From the NCBI GenBank assembly GCA_028023455.1, contig JAQFVV010013335.1:62001-126000 (forward strand): a stretch of DNA of 64,000 bases, read 5' to 3'. This document shows, piece by piece, positions 40,715-52,882 of this stretch. The DNA comes from Epiperipatus broadwayi. Taxonomy: Eukaryota > Onychophora > Udeonychophora > Euonychophora > Peripatidae. Below the pieces are notes generated by a model. The model was not told the origin of the DNA and searched no databases. It saw only the letters and a list, made by a program, of their open reading frames with translations. How positions within the stretch are numbered: position 1 is the first letter of the stretch; each line of letters begins with the position of its first letter. The translations under genes and the position numbers were made by a program.

Positions 40715-41515
40715 AATTTATAAATAAATATTTGAAAATACAATACTTAATAGTTTATAAAAAATATATGTATAACTGTCACTTAGAAGCGCTTTCAACT
40801 AACTTATAGTTTTTGTCAACTATCACTTTTAAAAAATGTCAGCTTTCCCATAATTCCATGATGTCAATCTTCCCATAATTCTGTGATCTTAACGTTTGCT
40901 GCTTGCCTATTAATTAAATCTTGCTTATATTTATATATTAACATAGCCTTTTTAATTTTCCTTTTATTATTATTTCTTTCAGTTTCCAATATTTTTACAT
41001 TGTTATAATTAAAATTGAAACCATATATACATGATTTATTATGGTCATAAAAGACAGAAACTGATCAAGTATCATTATTTTTAAAATTTTGTCTTGTATT
41101 TTGAACCCTTTTAAGTAATAAGTGCGCTTTTGTTCTTTTTTCCAATGTGCACCTCGATTCACCTATATAACCACTTCCACACCTACATGTCCATTTGTAA
41201 ATGATACAATTTTTATTTATCAATAAACTTTTATCTTTTGAATTGTTTATTAATTTATTTAATGTAGGTGGTGCATAAAATGCAATATCACATATTCCTT
41301 TATAAATTTTCTTAATGAAACTTGCCTGTTGATTCGAAATATATGGTATTGATATCCACAGTTTTTTAATCAGAAGAATTAACATTATTATTAATATTTT
41401 TATATTTAGAAGTAAAATTTTTAATAGTATAATAAACACAATCATAAGTGACAGTTATACATATATTTTTATAATCTATTAAGTACTGTATTTTCAAATG
41501 TTTATTTATAACTTT
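40715..41515 (-). pseudogene. Penelope-like element fragment with GIY-YIG, palindromic ends
   Basis: The frame 41065-41445 reads WISIPYISNQQASFIKKIYK, then FYAPPTLNKLINNSKDKSL and CIIYKWTCRCGSGYIGESRC: the PLE linker followed by the Cys-rich GIY-YIG core with YIGE intact. After a shift near 41065 the rest of the endonuclease (FYDHNKSCIYGFNFNYNNVK, then ERNNNKRKIKKAMLI) continues down to about 40880. The outer about 75 bp on each side (40715-40790 and 41440-41515) are inverted copies of each other. (TA)n lies beyond both ends (40641-40675, 41517-41545). RT is absent, so the copy is 5'-truncated. Confidence 0.85.
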
Positions 41516-41640
41516 ATATATATATATGTCAATATATATATATATATAAAAAAAAAAAAAAAAAAATAAAAAAATTTTAATTTTTATTTATAATAAAGAA
41601 TACAAAAAAACAAAAAATTTTTTTTAAGGGGATTATTCCA

Positions 41641-41684
41641 CTTTCAGATCATGATTTCAAGCTATTTGCTATCGTCAGTGAAAG
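41641..41684 (-). ncRNA. Hammerhead ribozyme, array A unit 1
   Basis: On the minus strand: stem I CUUUCA paired with UGAAAG (6 bp), core CUGACGA, stem II AGC/GCU closed by a U-U mismatch next to the core, GAAA, short stem III AUC/GAU, C17. All invariant core bases are present. The mismatch at pair 10.1-11.1 is unusual and may lower activity. Confidence 0.75.
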
Positions 41685-42064
41685 ACAGGAATAAGAAACT
41701 AGATCTAAACACAAACTCTGAGCATTTATGAAACAGTTTCTATTTAGCTTTGCAAGCGTGAATCTTTTAGACACATTAATGTCTTCAAACTCAGCATTGC
41801 AAGCCAGATAGCTACATGGGTCTGATCTCAGTTCAGCATCACAACATAGTAGAAGCCTTTGAGGTCTTTCTTGCAATGATATATATTGCAGAGGCTTCTA
41901 CTATGTGGTGATGCTGAACTGATATCAGACCTATGTAGCTATCTGGCTTGCTATGCTGAGTTTGAAGACATTAACATGTCTAAAAGATTCACGCTTGCAA
42001 GCTAAATAGCAACTGTTTCATAAATGCTCAGAGTTTGTGTTTAGATCTAGTTTCTTATTCCCGG

Positions 42065-42108
42065 CTTTCACTGACGATAGCAAATAGCTTGAAATCATGA
42101 TCTGAAAG
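42065..42108 (+). ncRNA. Hammerhead ribozyme, array A unit 2
   Basis: Plus-strand copy with identical core to unit 1: CUUUCA / CUGACGA / stem II with U-U closing mismatch / GAAA / AUC-AU-GAU / C17 / UGAAAG. Complete core. Confidence 0.75.
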
Positions 42109-42473
42109 TGGAATTAAAGTTAGAGATAGTGAATACTCACTCTGACGTTTATGTAAACAGAAAACTACGCTTGACGGTGTTTTTGGTAGAACGCCATCTG
42201 TTATCATAAATACAAGCGTTAGCAAGTTTTTTTTACTTGTGTTTTTTTGTTTTTCATAAATGTACCTTTGAGGTCTTTCTTGCAATGATATATATTGCAG
42301 AGGCTTCTACTATGTGGTGATGCTGAACTGAGATCAGACCCATGTAGCTATCTGGCTTGCTATGCTGAGTTTGAAGACTTTAATGTGTCTAAAAGATTCA
42401 CGCTTGCAAGCTATATAGAAACTGTTTCATAAATGCTCAGAGTTTGTGTTTAGATCTAGTTTCTTATTCCTGT

Positions 42474-42517
42474 CTTTCACTGACAACAGCAAATATCTTG
42501 AAATCATGATCTGAAAG
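42474..42517 (+). ncRNA. Degraded hammerhead, array A unit 3
   Basis: Stem I, GAAA and stem III are intact, but the core box is CUGACAA, losing the essential G8, and stem II is also altered. Predicted inactive. Confidence 0.65.
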
Positions 42518-42620
42518 TGGAATTAAAGTTAGAGATAGTGAATACTCGCTCTGACATTTATGTAAACAGAAAACTATGCTTGACGGTGTTTTTGGTAGAA
42601 CGCCATCTGTTATCATATAT

Positions 42621-44744
42621 ATATATATCATGAATAATGAGCTAAATAATGGTGAAATATATTAATTCTCAGTAATGCCGATTTGTTTTATGTTTAGTTT
42701 TTGTAAATGTAAACCATTATGTTTGTAAATCTCTTTATACAAAAAATCAAGACAAATATTTATTTATAAAAAATATTGTACAATTGTAATTGTAATTTGT
42801 GAGATGATATTAAATCTTAATCTCAATAAAAACAAAGTATATAAAGTTTGTACTATCATTAAGATATTTATTATAAAGAGGCATTGTTTAAATTTATGTT
42901 GTACAGAAGAATAGCTCATGATATAAAAATAATAATGATAATAGACACTGTCTAGAAAAAAATCAAATGTTGGCTGCATGAACTAATAAAAAAGAAGAAA
43001 TATATATATATTGAACTGGATGGAAATCCGATTCAATTGTGTTATTACCAAAAAAATTTATTAAGCTTTTAATTTTCATTAAACGTTTAATGTTTAAATT
43101 TTATTATTATTTAAAAAAGAATACGTGTATCAAAATACATAAGCATTTATATGTAAAACGCTTCATTTCAGTGTTTATCGATTTATTTTAAAATAGTTTT
43201 TATATACCGCTTGTTTTTACTTTAAATCAATTAATTAAAAACAAGCAACCTAGCTAATTACATTCCTGTGGCTTTTATTTTAATTATTTTAAATTAATTC
43301 TAAAAGTGGAGATTTGATTTTTATGTAGTTGTTTTCATTTCAATAATCCTTGGGTAGAATTCTTAGATTAGATTGAGCTGGAGATTAATATTTGCCCTGC
43401 CTTAGGTGTAGAAATTGAACAACAAGGTATAGTTTTTGCGGGAATTCACGGAAGGCATAAATAATACCAAAAATTTCATGAGTCAGTCTATTCTATTCTA
43501 ACCTAGAGAGATTAACTCAGAACTTTGTCAAGTTGATTCATTCAGCTTCTTATTTCCAATATTCAGTCAGATTAATAACCTCTTCAATGTTTGTACCATT
43601 AGCAGTTTGAACATTTAATTTTTAAAAGCAAAATTTGCAGTTACTAAAACAATTTTGCTTTCTCCGTGATGTCAAAATATACTGCTATACGTTTGATAAC
43701 CAACAATATGTCATGCTAGTTTAACTCAGAAGACGGACACATGCCTGCCAGCTTTCCTTCAATCCTGCAATGAACACCTAAAATAAACAAGACCCCGCTG
43801 CCTCTACCTTGCCTTTGTCAATGACCTGAAAATGAACTAATAATAGTGCACACTCTATGTGAACATTGTTTTACCGAAAGGTAATTATTTTCTTTTTTAT
43901 TCTTCCCAGCGTAAATTAATTCTCATTAAATCTCTGCTCAATTTAATCATAAATATGTATTCCTAAACAATATAGCATCATATTTAATATTTGCTGTGTT
44001 TTCTAGTATTTTGTAGTGTGTCGTGGAATATTAGTTTTAAGATTCCAAGTTACTTTCAATTTTTGTTTATTGGAGAGTGACAGATGAGTTTTATATCTTA
44101 TGCCTTGCTTTTTATAAATGCTTTAGCCATCATGTATATATTTTTTCAATGCTTATCTGTAATTATTTTATTATTCAATAATTAATTTTTAAACATTGTG
44201 TTTGCGCTTCTGCAAACTTCCAAAAATCTTTTGGCTGACGACTTTATTGTCTAATTTTTCACAGGTGAGATTTCACTTCTTCTATCTCTAAAAGCAGAAA
44301 TTAGAATTGTGTTTTTTCTTTGTAATTTTATGAGCCATCAGCAGGAAGATAAAATTTATCCCTTTTAAATTACAGGGGAGCGATACTTTTGTCCTGCTAA
44401 AGTATTTAAAACTTTTAATATTTTTGTACTCATGTGCACTCTCTGATAGATTTATTTTTGTATTTATTACATGTGCTTTAAATTTATCAGAGCGTGTACT
44501 CAGAATTTGTTTGTAATTCATTTTCCTTTAATTGCTGGGGTAGATGTAACTGTTTTTCTAAAGAGTTACATGTCTCCGAGTGAGACCTTTAATTATTATT
44601 AGTTTTCACCAACTGGATTCTTGTATGGAATCCTGGATCCTTTCAAATAAATTAAAATCTGGTTTCTGTCCTCTCTATCATTCAAGTTTTGTTTTGTTAA
44701 GTGGGGATAACAGGAAAAAAAATTGGGTTCGATAAAATTACCTG

Positions 44745-44777
<33 letters not shown>

Positions 44778-44819
44778 ACAGCTGCAATGTAATGTGATGT
44801 TCTAACTACAACATCTGTA
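42621..44819. other. Non-coding region between array A and degraded LINE
   Basis: No supported gene. (TA)n at about 43001-43012 is followed by TTGAACTGGAT, a word also found at 60600 after a (TA)-adjacent repeat. A slightly GC-richer, non-coding patch lies at 43730-43830. (AC)n and (TA)n occur at 44743-44777. Confidence 0.45.
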
Positions 44820-47800
44820 ATGTGTGCAGTTTGAAAGGGAATAGGATTTTCAGATGTAATAAAAAGGAAGGAAAGTCAACACTGGACTCTACATTGGCCT
44901 CAAAAGTAGCTGACAGGGACAACTTGATTAAATTGATACAATTAGGCACAAATCATGAAGAAGGCAATCAAGCTGAGCCAACACTGACAAATTTTAGAAT
45001 ATACCTCTGCTCATACTCCCATATATAAAGTGTTAGACAACAACCCTTTAATTAAGCCAATCTTCTCAAATACCACTAAGCTACAACATCTCACTAGTAG
45101 AGAAGCTCATAAATTGACTGAGAATGAGACAACTGGATCTGGATTGGTCAGTGGCAAAAGTGAATCAGACTCTGATGTGACAAACACTGGTGACCAAAAT
45201 GAATGGGCCCATAAAGACTCTAGCCCTATAGGAACTAAATTAAATAGATAAGGTATCATTGAAGGATAACAAAAAAAAAAGAAAATCAAGACTACAAATC
45301 AGGTCCAGTTCTGATGAAGATATATCATCAAATCAAAATAATAATTCTGAGAAACTAAATAAACAATGTCATGAAGATTTAGAGTTAAATCAATGGAATG
45401 GTAAAGTTAATAACAGAAGAAATGTGAATATGCCATCCCCTATCATGATTTCATCCAGGGCCCTTGAGTTGGAGGAACTGAGCAAGACTAGATGATCTAT
45501 CATTAACTGTTGTCATCAGTCCTAGTGACACTGAAATCTCCCTATCAGGCTGGCCTTTCTCTGAGGTGGACAGTGGGTCTGTAGAAAATGAAGATACACA
45601 AGACTAAGTACTAGAACAAAACAGATGGGTCAGAAATAGAAGGAAGAATGGAGTGGCAGATTACAGCCAATGGAATGGCTGGGTTGATCAGGGATAAATT
45701 ACCATGTACAAATTATATGAAGCTAAATTTCTATGGAGATAATATTAGAGGTCTGAACTCGATTGACAGAGCTTTTGGTATTCAAAATTTGGATAGTCAA
45801 ATGCCAGCCAAATGTGGTATGCATGACTGAGACCAAATTTACATTTTAATTCATGTTGTAAAATTGATCAGATTCTCCAAAATATAGGCTTCTTTAAATA
45901 CTCAATTTGAATATCAGCAGCAGAAGGGGTAGCTATTTTATCAATTACTAGAAAGACCCCCCCCCCCACTATGCACATAGACTCAAATTGCCTAATTGCT
46001 AGCTTAAAATATAATCACTTTAAAATCAATATAATATATCTCTACATTAAAAATGGTCACAATCTAATCATGAAAGAAATCACTAACATCAATTCGGTCA
46101 TTCTAATGAGTGATTTTAATGTGACCTATAATTCTTTTGATAAAAAATATATTCACCTCTTTATCATGTCCTGATAAGGGGATAGGTCTTCTTCCCCATA
46201 GATACCTTCTTCTAAACTAAAAATGCTAGATCTTTGATTGTATCACTAAACAAATATTTAAATTAAAATAAAATGCTAAACTCTGATCAATCATATTTTC
46301 TGACCACTTTGCCCTAAAGATATCTCTCTTAAAACAAACATTGGACATCCAATAATATAAGAAAATAACAATACCATTCAAATGTTACTAAAACAAACCA
46401 CACCTGAATGGGTCTTTTCCAAGGCAAACATTTACTTTTTAAAAAATTGACATCCTAGGGCTATCAGTGGTAGAGGCCTTTATCAGCATCCTCAAATCCA
46501 TAATAAATGAAGTTTTCCTTAACAAAAACGGCCATAACCACTTATTAGCTGACCTCAATGTTATTAACCAAAATATGAAAGAAATTCCACTTGACCATTA
46601 ATTTGTACATTTTGCTCTTGCCCTGAAATCCAAATACAGAGATCTCTGGCTGAATATATGTCGATCAATTTGGCCAAAAGATTCGTACCAGACCAACATT
46701 GTTGGTCCAAGAGTTACTTCTGGTGAGCACTGGGAACAGGCAGCAGAAAACCCATTCCACTATCATATAAATAACAACATTCTTGTGGACTCAGAAATAA
46801 TCTGTGCAATTAGAGAACACATTAGGGCAACTCTTCAATCTAGTCAGAATGGGAATGTTGATGGATTATTCAACTTAGATGACAACCTAACCCATGATAT
46901 CACTAAGGAGAAAATCTGCATCAAGCTAAAAAGCCTTCCAGTCAGGATGCACCCAGGAATGCATGGTTTACCAAAGTTCATCCTTCTACATCTAGCAAAA
47001 TACTTGGTGCCAATAATCAAAGCCATGATAAACTACTTCACAGAGGAAGTCGAGAGATTAATAACATATATCCAATATCACTTGTACCCTTCCTAAAGAA
47101 AAAGGATGGAAGACAAGACTTGAATAATCTGAGGCCTATCTCAATGATTCCCCTCTTAATTAAAATCATAGAACAATTAGTTAAGGATCAAATTCAAGTG
47201 AAAAATTTATAAATACATTTCTGCTAACAAATATGCAAAAAATGGCAATCATAAATGAATGCAATTGGCCAAATCAAACTCCTTATTGATATTATCTGAT
47301 CTGGGAGGATATCAAAATCGATCATCATCCATCTTGACATCTCAGCAGCATTCAATTAAGTCAGGCCAAACATCCTGATTGATATTTTTCAAAAATATGG
47401 GGTGCCAAATGTTTACATGAGAATGATAGCAAATCTGATAGCCAACAATTATCTACATCACAATAAGTGGAAAAATTGTGCCTGGGTTTGAACCATCCAT
47501 CTCTAATCCTCAAGGATCTCCACTTAGCATGCTAAAGTTTATAGCTTATATCAATCCACTGTGATGGAGATTGAGAGATCATTGCCTGGAGTGTTTGTAC
47601 CTTTCATGGGAAAGGAGATTAAACACCTCACTTATATGAACAACATATTCATCTGTCTCTCATCCAAGAAATAAATCACTAAACTAGAGAGGATACGAGA
47701 TTGGTACTCCGACAAATACAAACTCAAATTCAATAAGGACAAGTCAACCTCCTGTAGCTCGCTAACTAGAAATTAAATTGCTTCAAATTTTACAGCCGAT

Positions 47801-48866
47801 CCACAGAAATTCTTAGGCTTTAGTTTCTCAAAAATCACAAAGTGCTACAAGGAGAGAGATTGAAGAATTCTTATTAACAGAAATTTGCCACACAATGGAC
47901 TTTCTTTCTAAGATATGGTAAGGTAAGACTTTTAAACTTGTGGATATTCCCAAAAATCAACTATTTCCTATCAGGTATCTGCCCCTCCCAAAAATTTAAT
48001 AAAAAATAAACTCTCTGTGCATAAAACTATTCTGGGGCATAAGGTAGCTGCCAACAGCCTTCAAAAACTCCAAATGACCAAAAAATTCAATGGCCTTTCA
48101 CTCCATTGTATCGAAACCATGATATTCTAAAGAGACTATAAGATACTGTTCAGCCTTTAAAATAATTTCTCGAATATTTCATATCAAGAAGTCATCACAC
48201 CAATGAATAGACCTCTGCCCACTATTAATAGATGGTGGAACTCATTATTTAATAATGTTTGGAAGGTTGTTGAACCGAATGAAAATCCAATTATATCAAA
48301 AATTAAATATTGGAATGCACATAGGGTATCTTAGGATTACCAATCAGCAACTCATTTCGAGATCAAAATTCTGGATCACCAAGGCAAAATTTTCAAGACT
48401 TCTTCATTAAAATTAACCTGGACTCCCTCCCTACAAACTCTTCTTTGGCATACAGCAGAATTTTCAAGAAGATTGTTCCTGTGTGCCAGTCATGTGGGAG
48501 AGATGAGGAGTCAACTGACCACATTTTTTCTTAGATAATCCAGTATGTCCAATTACAGATCAATAACTCATAAATCATACAGTTATAGGACAGGCTCTAT
48601 TTATGGACATAAGACTTGCAATTTTCATGAATTGTGCCCTGTGATGTGTCATATGATTGAAAGGATGAGAGATCTGCATGGTACTAAATTTAAGAACATC
48701 ATGGAGAAAATCATGAAAAAGGACTGATTAATTGCCCCAAGCTATATCACAAGAGCAACATGGGAAAAAGTTGAATCTACATTGTTTCAAATAGATATGT
48801 AATGGATGTCATATTTGTAATTGTAACAATCAATATAGTAATAAAATAAAATTTCTTTAAAAAAAA
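44820..48866 (+). pseudogene. Heavily degraded non-LTR retrotransposon
   Basis: A long plus-strand region of relatively higher GC with scattered coding similarity broken by many stops and shifts. Recognisable parts in order: an ORF1-like polar region (44822-45495); endonuclease remnant (VILMSDFNVTYNS near 46100); early RT (46785-47096, IKLKSLPVRMHPGMHGLPKF); an RT motif (DLNNLRPISMIPLLIKIIEQ near 47120); and a late zinc-knuckle-like word (VPVCQSCGRDEESTDHIFF near 48480). It ends with AATAAAATAAAATTTCTTT plus a poly(A) run at 48858-48866, a typical LINE 3' end. The family cannot be fixed; it is unlike both other LINEs in the window and clearly much older. Confidence 0.7.
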
Positions 48867-49010
48867 CATTCCAAATTTGATTTTTTTATAATCACTATTT
48901 AAAATACATATAATATTTGTATGAAAAATATATATAAAAAGAAATCATCAATGCATGTAAAATGAAGTAAAATTGCTTTTGTTTCTACCACTTCCAACTG
49001 GGATGATTTT

Positions 49011-49130
49011 TTTTTTAATTTATTGGCAGTTGAGGCAGGTTTAAGAAATTAACTGAAAGTACTTCTGCAGATTTAAGGATAGTTTGTAATAGTTTGTAAA
49101 CTGTTAAATTTATTATTTCAATTATAATTA
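49011..49130 (+). repeat. 125-bp dispersed repeat, copy 3
   Basis: Close match to copies at 15411, 18494 and 60461, beginning in a T run and containing GGCAGTTGAGGCAGG, ACTGAAAGTACTTCTGCAGA and CTGTTAAATTTATTATTTCA. It lies about 60 bp before the hammerhead array B. Confidence 0.75.
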
Positions 49131-49331
49131 CAATATTGTTTTTAATTAATGAACATTTTATTTATTTTACATATATATATATATATATAAACAAGTTTTA
49201 TATACATAAAAACCTGCTATCGCTTGTATTAATGATCAATAGATGAAGCTTTACCAAGACCTCCAAAACAAGCGTATTTTGTTTACATAAACATCAGAGT
49301 CAATATTCACTGTCTCTTTCATTTTGCTCCA

Positions 49332-49378
49332 CCCTCAGATCAGCTGATTTTAAGCTGATTTGCTCTCATCAGTGAAAT
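49332..49378 (-). ncRNA. Degraded hammerhead, array B unit 1
   Basis: Core CUGAUGA and stem II GAGC/GCUU are intact, but the conserved GAAA is AAAA (essential G12 lost), and stem I is weakened (AUUUCA against UGAGGG). Predicted inactive. Confidence 0.65.
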
Positions 49379-49747
49379 ATAGGAGTTAGAAACTAGACCT
49401 AAACACTAACTCCAAGCGTTTATGCAAAACGTTTCTATCAGTTTGCAAGCATGAATCCTTTAGACGCATAAATGTCTTCAAACTCAGCCTATCAAACTAG
49501 ATAGCTATATGGGTCTGATATCAGTTCAGTTTCTCCACATAGTCAAAGCTTCTGCAATCTATATCATTGCAAGAAAACTTTAAAGGTACATTTATAAAAA
49601 ACAAAAATAAGTTTTATATACGTAAAAACCTGCTATCACTTGTATTAATGATCAACAGATGGAGCTTTACCAAGACCTCAAAACCAAGCGTATTTTGTTT
49701 ACATAAATGTCAGAGTCAATATTCACTGTCTCTTTCATTTTGCTCCA

Positions 49748-49794
49748 CCCTCAGATCAGCTGATTTCAAGCTGATTTGCTCTCATCAGTGAAAG
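49748..49794 (-). ncRNA. Hammerhead ribozyme (type I), array B unit 2, best copy
   Basis: Minus strand, in order: stem I 5' strand CUUUCA; core CUGAUGA (revcomp of 49782-49788); stem II GAGC / loop AAAUCA / GCUU; GAAA (49764-49767); stem III AUC / loop AGCU / GAU; C17 (complement of 49754); stem I 3' strand UGAGGG, pairing over 6 positions with two G-U pairs. Every invariant hammerhead base is present. Cleavage after C17 in a tandem transcript would release monomers of about 410 nt. Confidence 0.85.
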
Positions 49795-50158
49795 GATAGG
49801 AGTTAAAAACTAGAACTAAACACCAAGCATTTATGCAAAACGTTTCTATCAGTTTGCAAGCATAAATCCTTTAGACATGTAAATGTCTTCAAACTCAGCC
49901 TATTAAACTAGATAGCTATATGGCTCTGATATCAGTTCAGTTTCTCCACATAGTCAAAGCTTCTGCAATCTATATCATTGCAAGAAAACTTTAAAGGTAC
50001 ATTTATGAAAAACAAAAACAAGTTTTATATACGTAAAAACCTGCTATCGCTTGTATTAATGATCAATAGATGGAGCTTTACCAAGACCTCCAAAACAAGC
50101 GTATTTTGTTTACATAAATGTCAGAGTCAATATTCACTGTCTCTTTCATTTTGCTCCT

Positions 50159-50198
50159 ATCAGCTGATTTCAAGCTGATTTGCTCTCATCAGTGAAGG
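50159..50198 (-). ncRNA. Hammerhead remnant, array B unit 3
   Basis: Core CUGAUGA, stem II, GAAA and stem III are all intact, but a deletion removed C17 and the stem I 3' strand (the CCCTCAG word present in other units is missing before 50159). Cannot form stem I as written. Confidence 0.65.
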
Positions 50199-50570
50199 AT
50201 AGGAGTTAGAAACTAAACCTAAACACTAACTCTTAGCGTTTATGCAAAACGTTTCTATCAGTTTGCAAAGCATGAATTCTTTAGACATGTAAATGTCTTC
50301 AAACTCAGCGTATCAAACTAGATAGCTATATGGGTCTGATATCAGTTCAATTTCTCCACATCGTCAAAGCTTCTGAAATCTATATCATTGCAAGAAAACT
50401 TTAAAGGTACATTTATGAAAAACAAAAACAAGTTTTATATACGTAAAAACCTGCTATCGCTTGCATTAATGATCAGTGGATGGAGCTTTACCAAGACCTC
50501 CAAAAAAAGCATATTTTGTTTACATAAACATCATAGTCAATATTTACTGTCTCTTTCATTTTGCTCCACT

Positions 50571-50604
50571 CTCAGATCAGCTGATTTGCTCTCATCAGTG
50601 AAGG
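50571..50604 (-). ncRNA. Hammerhead remnant, array B unit 4
   Basis: An 11-nt deletion between two copies of GCTGATT removed GAAA and half of stem II. The core box CUGAUGA and stem I strands (CCUUCA, UGAGAG) remain. Non-functional. Confidence 0.6.
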
Positions 50605-50760
50605 ATAGGAGTTAGAAACTAGACCTTAACACCAACTCCAAGCATTTATGCAAAACATTTCTATCAGTTTGCAAGCATGAATCCTTTAGACACATAAATG
50701 TCTTCAAACTCAGCCTATCAAACTAGATAGCTATATGGGTCTGATATCAGTTCAGTTTCT

Positions 50761-50762
<2 letters not shown>

Positions 50763-50822
<60 letters not shown>
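50763..50822. repeat. (TA)n microsatellite
   Basis: About 30 uninterrupted TA units forming the right boundary of array B. Confidence 0.9.
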
Positions 50823-50825
<3 letters not shown>

Positions 50826-52575
50826 ACTGGGTTTGCTCTGCAGAAGATTTTACTTACACTGCAAATGTTTTGGCTGATTTCAATCTTCTTTATACATTTA
50901 CAATCTTATTTAATTATAAATGTTATGTGAACGAACCGGCACGTTCGAGCAAAGTGGGAAATATTATTGAGAGCTTTAACTATCAACAATACCCATGATC
51001 AGATCACAGCCCACCTTGGCTGCTAGATTCAAACCCCTACTATCCAAACACTTTATTTGTTTCAGAGTAAACCCCAGGCGCCAGCTAGTCTAAGACTAAT
51101 GTATTCGGACAGTAGGCTCATAATCCAGCACTTGAAGCAATCCCTAAAACAAGCTCAGTCTAATTTTAATTCAATAACAAAATATTATTTAATTAGTGGT
51201 GAAAGAATTGATAAAAGAATTGATAAAAAGATTGGTAAAAAGAATTGGTAAAAAAAATTGACCGACAAATAAAGTTTTAGTTTAAAGACAATTTATTTTA
51301 ACTAACATTAATTATACTAAATTTAAACATCTTTATAATTTTTAACTAACATACTATTGGTATTTTTATCATGCACATATTTAACTCATACACTCACATA
51401 TATAATAATAAATCATTAAATAGTATTTGAAACTTAAACACATATATACAAAACACACAAATTAATAGTACATGTTTATGTGCTATAGAGTTCATATAAT
51501 TTGGCTCTTGCAGGATTCACATGAATTTTTACAAATACAATGGCTACTTTAGAATGAATATAAGAAAAATGTTTACCTAGAATTTTTGAAATGGGTATAC
51601 TGCTTGTTGTTTGCTGCTTCTAATGAAGTACATCTAACTGGTTAGATTTGAGGTTTCTTGAGAAGATTTAATGCTTATCCATTGGTATTATTCTTGGAGA
51701 CAGGTAAACATTTGAGTAGCTTCAGGTTGTTACACAGACATCACTTTGATCGGGTAGGTTTGGCTGTTTTCATCGGACTTCAGGCTGGAGAAAGATGTAT
51801 GTTTTTTCCGAGGTTTTAACACTGCATTCTAGTTTGATTTGCATGATGTAAATTATACTATTAACTCTCTGAACTGAATTAAACTGTTAACTCTACAAAC
51901 TGAACTGTTTTCTAAACTCAACTGACTGATAAAAAAATGTTTATTTATATTTGATTTGTGTTTTCATTTTGATATCCTCCGGCAATATCTGTTGTCAAAA
52001 TTCCATTGATAATCTCATGTTTTTGAAGATTGTTTAATTAGTAGTAGCCATGCAAACGTGTTGTTTTATATTTTTAATTAGTAGCCCATCGATGAATTTT
52101 TTTAATGATAATCTTCTGTATTCATTTTGACATTTATTTATTACACATACATTATTTCTATTTACAAACGCACATATATATTTTACTAACTCAATACTAG
52201 TTTTAAGGTTATCTTTTTCTCTAGCTTAAATAAAAAGAGATTTATATTTTAACTTGAAAATCAATTTTTAATTTCTTATAACTTTCATGAACAATATTTT
52301 CCTTAACTAACAACAATGATAAAAGGTATTCTTTACTTATTTGAAAACCAACTTCTTTCAATTTGACGTTTTAGAACGAACCCCCTTCCCACTTTTAATT
52401 AATTGTTTTTAACTTTTATTTCAAAACACTTATACTTTTAGCTTTTTTGAAAACAAACTGTAATAAAACTCTTAAACTTTTACATATTATTTCTTTTAAC
52501 AAAAGATTTTTGTTTTACTAATTTTTTAGATAAAATTATTATGTACCAGCTTTGATCTTGGTACAATATATATAT
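50823..52575. other. Non-coding region
   Basis: No supported gene. Around 51200-51260 there is a short repeat of AAAGAATTGATAAAA-type words. Short reading frames at 50823-50998 and 51057-51251 show no recognisable domain. Confidence 0.4.
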
Positions 52576-52882
52576 TGAAGCTGGAAATATAGTACATATT
52601 TCTGCTTCACCTAGTGCCAATGTCATCAGCACTAGTATGGGTTTTAACCCAATCTTATATTAACTGACACCCATCTCATAATAAGTGGAAGTATATTTTT
52701 AATATTATAATCTTTTATATTTCATTAATTTATTTTATAATTAAAACTAACCTTTTTATGATAGTTTATTTATTTTGTATTTGTAAAAATGTATATTGTG
52801 TTTATTTTGTTAAATCGAATTGAACCCTGGATATCTATAAAATGTTACAAATATTTTAAATTCTTTTATTTAAATTCATTTT
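52576..52882 (+). repeat. 307-bp direct repeat, copy 1
   Basis: Starts TGAAGCTGGAAATATAG directly after (TA)n and ends AAATTCATTTT. Almost identical to 55763-56070 in the same orientation. The two copies flank a region holding an integrase remnant, but the ends are TG...TT, not TG...CA, and no primer-binding site or polypurine tract was identified. Confidence 0.8.

Larger units (their letters stand above)
41546..42620. repeat. Retrozyme-like array A, one inverted plus two direct units
   Basis: Unit one (about 41546-41875) is inverted relative to the two following units (from about 41878), with the switch at TGCAATGATATATATTGCA, itself a palindrome. Direct hammerheads at 42065 and 42474 give a 409-bp period. 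The right end runs into (TA)n at 42615, as in the array at 58610, whose sequence is nearly the same (same family). Unit landmarks: TTTGTTTACATAAA (reverse), AGTTTGAAGACAT, TTTTAGACAC, CTAGATAGCTAC-type words. Small ORFs in it are by-products of the repeat. Confidence 0.85.
49190..50762 (-). repeat. Retrozyme-like array B, four tandem units
   Basis: About 3.8 direct units with spacings of 416, 411 and 410 bp (landmark GTTTTATATA at 49195, 49611, 50022, 50432). It lies between (TA)n tracts at 49171-49189 and 50763-50822. The sequence is a divergent relative of arrays A and C: shared landmarks are TTTGTTTACATAAA, TCTTCAAACTCAGC, TAGATAGCTA and GATATCAGTTCAG. The hammerheads are on the minus strand, so a self-cleaving transcript would run right to left. 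The repeated small ORFs on + have no support as genes. Confidence 0.85.

Noticed and set aside
49567-50615. Four similar small ORFs starting MQENFKGTFMKNKNK, and the MQERPQRYIYEKQK set in the other arrays
   Set aside because: They are the same repeat unit read in one frame, disrupted differently in each unit, and overlap non-coding hammerhead repeats. No domain or sign of selection on protein.
52600-52640. CTGATGA on the minus strand (also at about 55800), looking like a hammerhead core
   Set aside because: The following sequence forms no stem II ending in GAAA, and no stem I or III is available.
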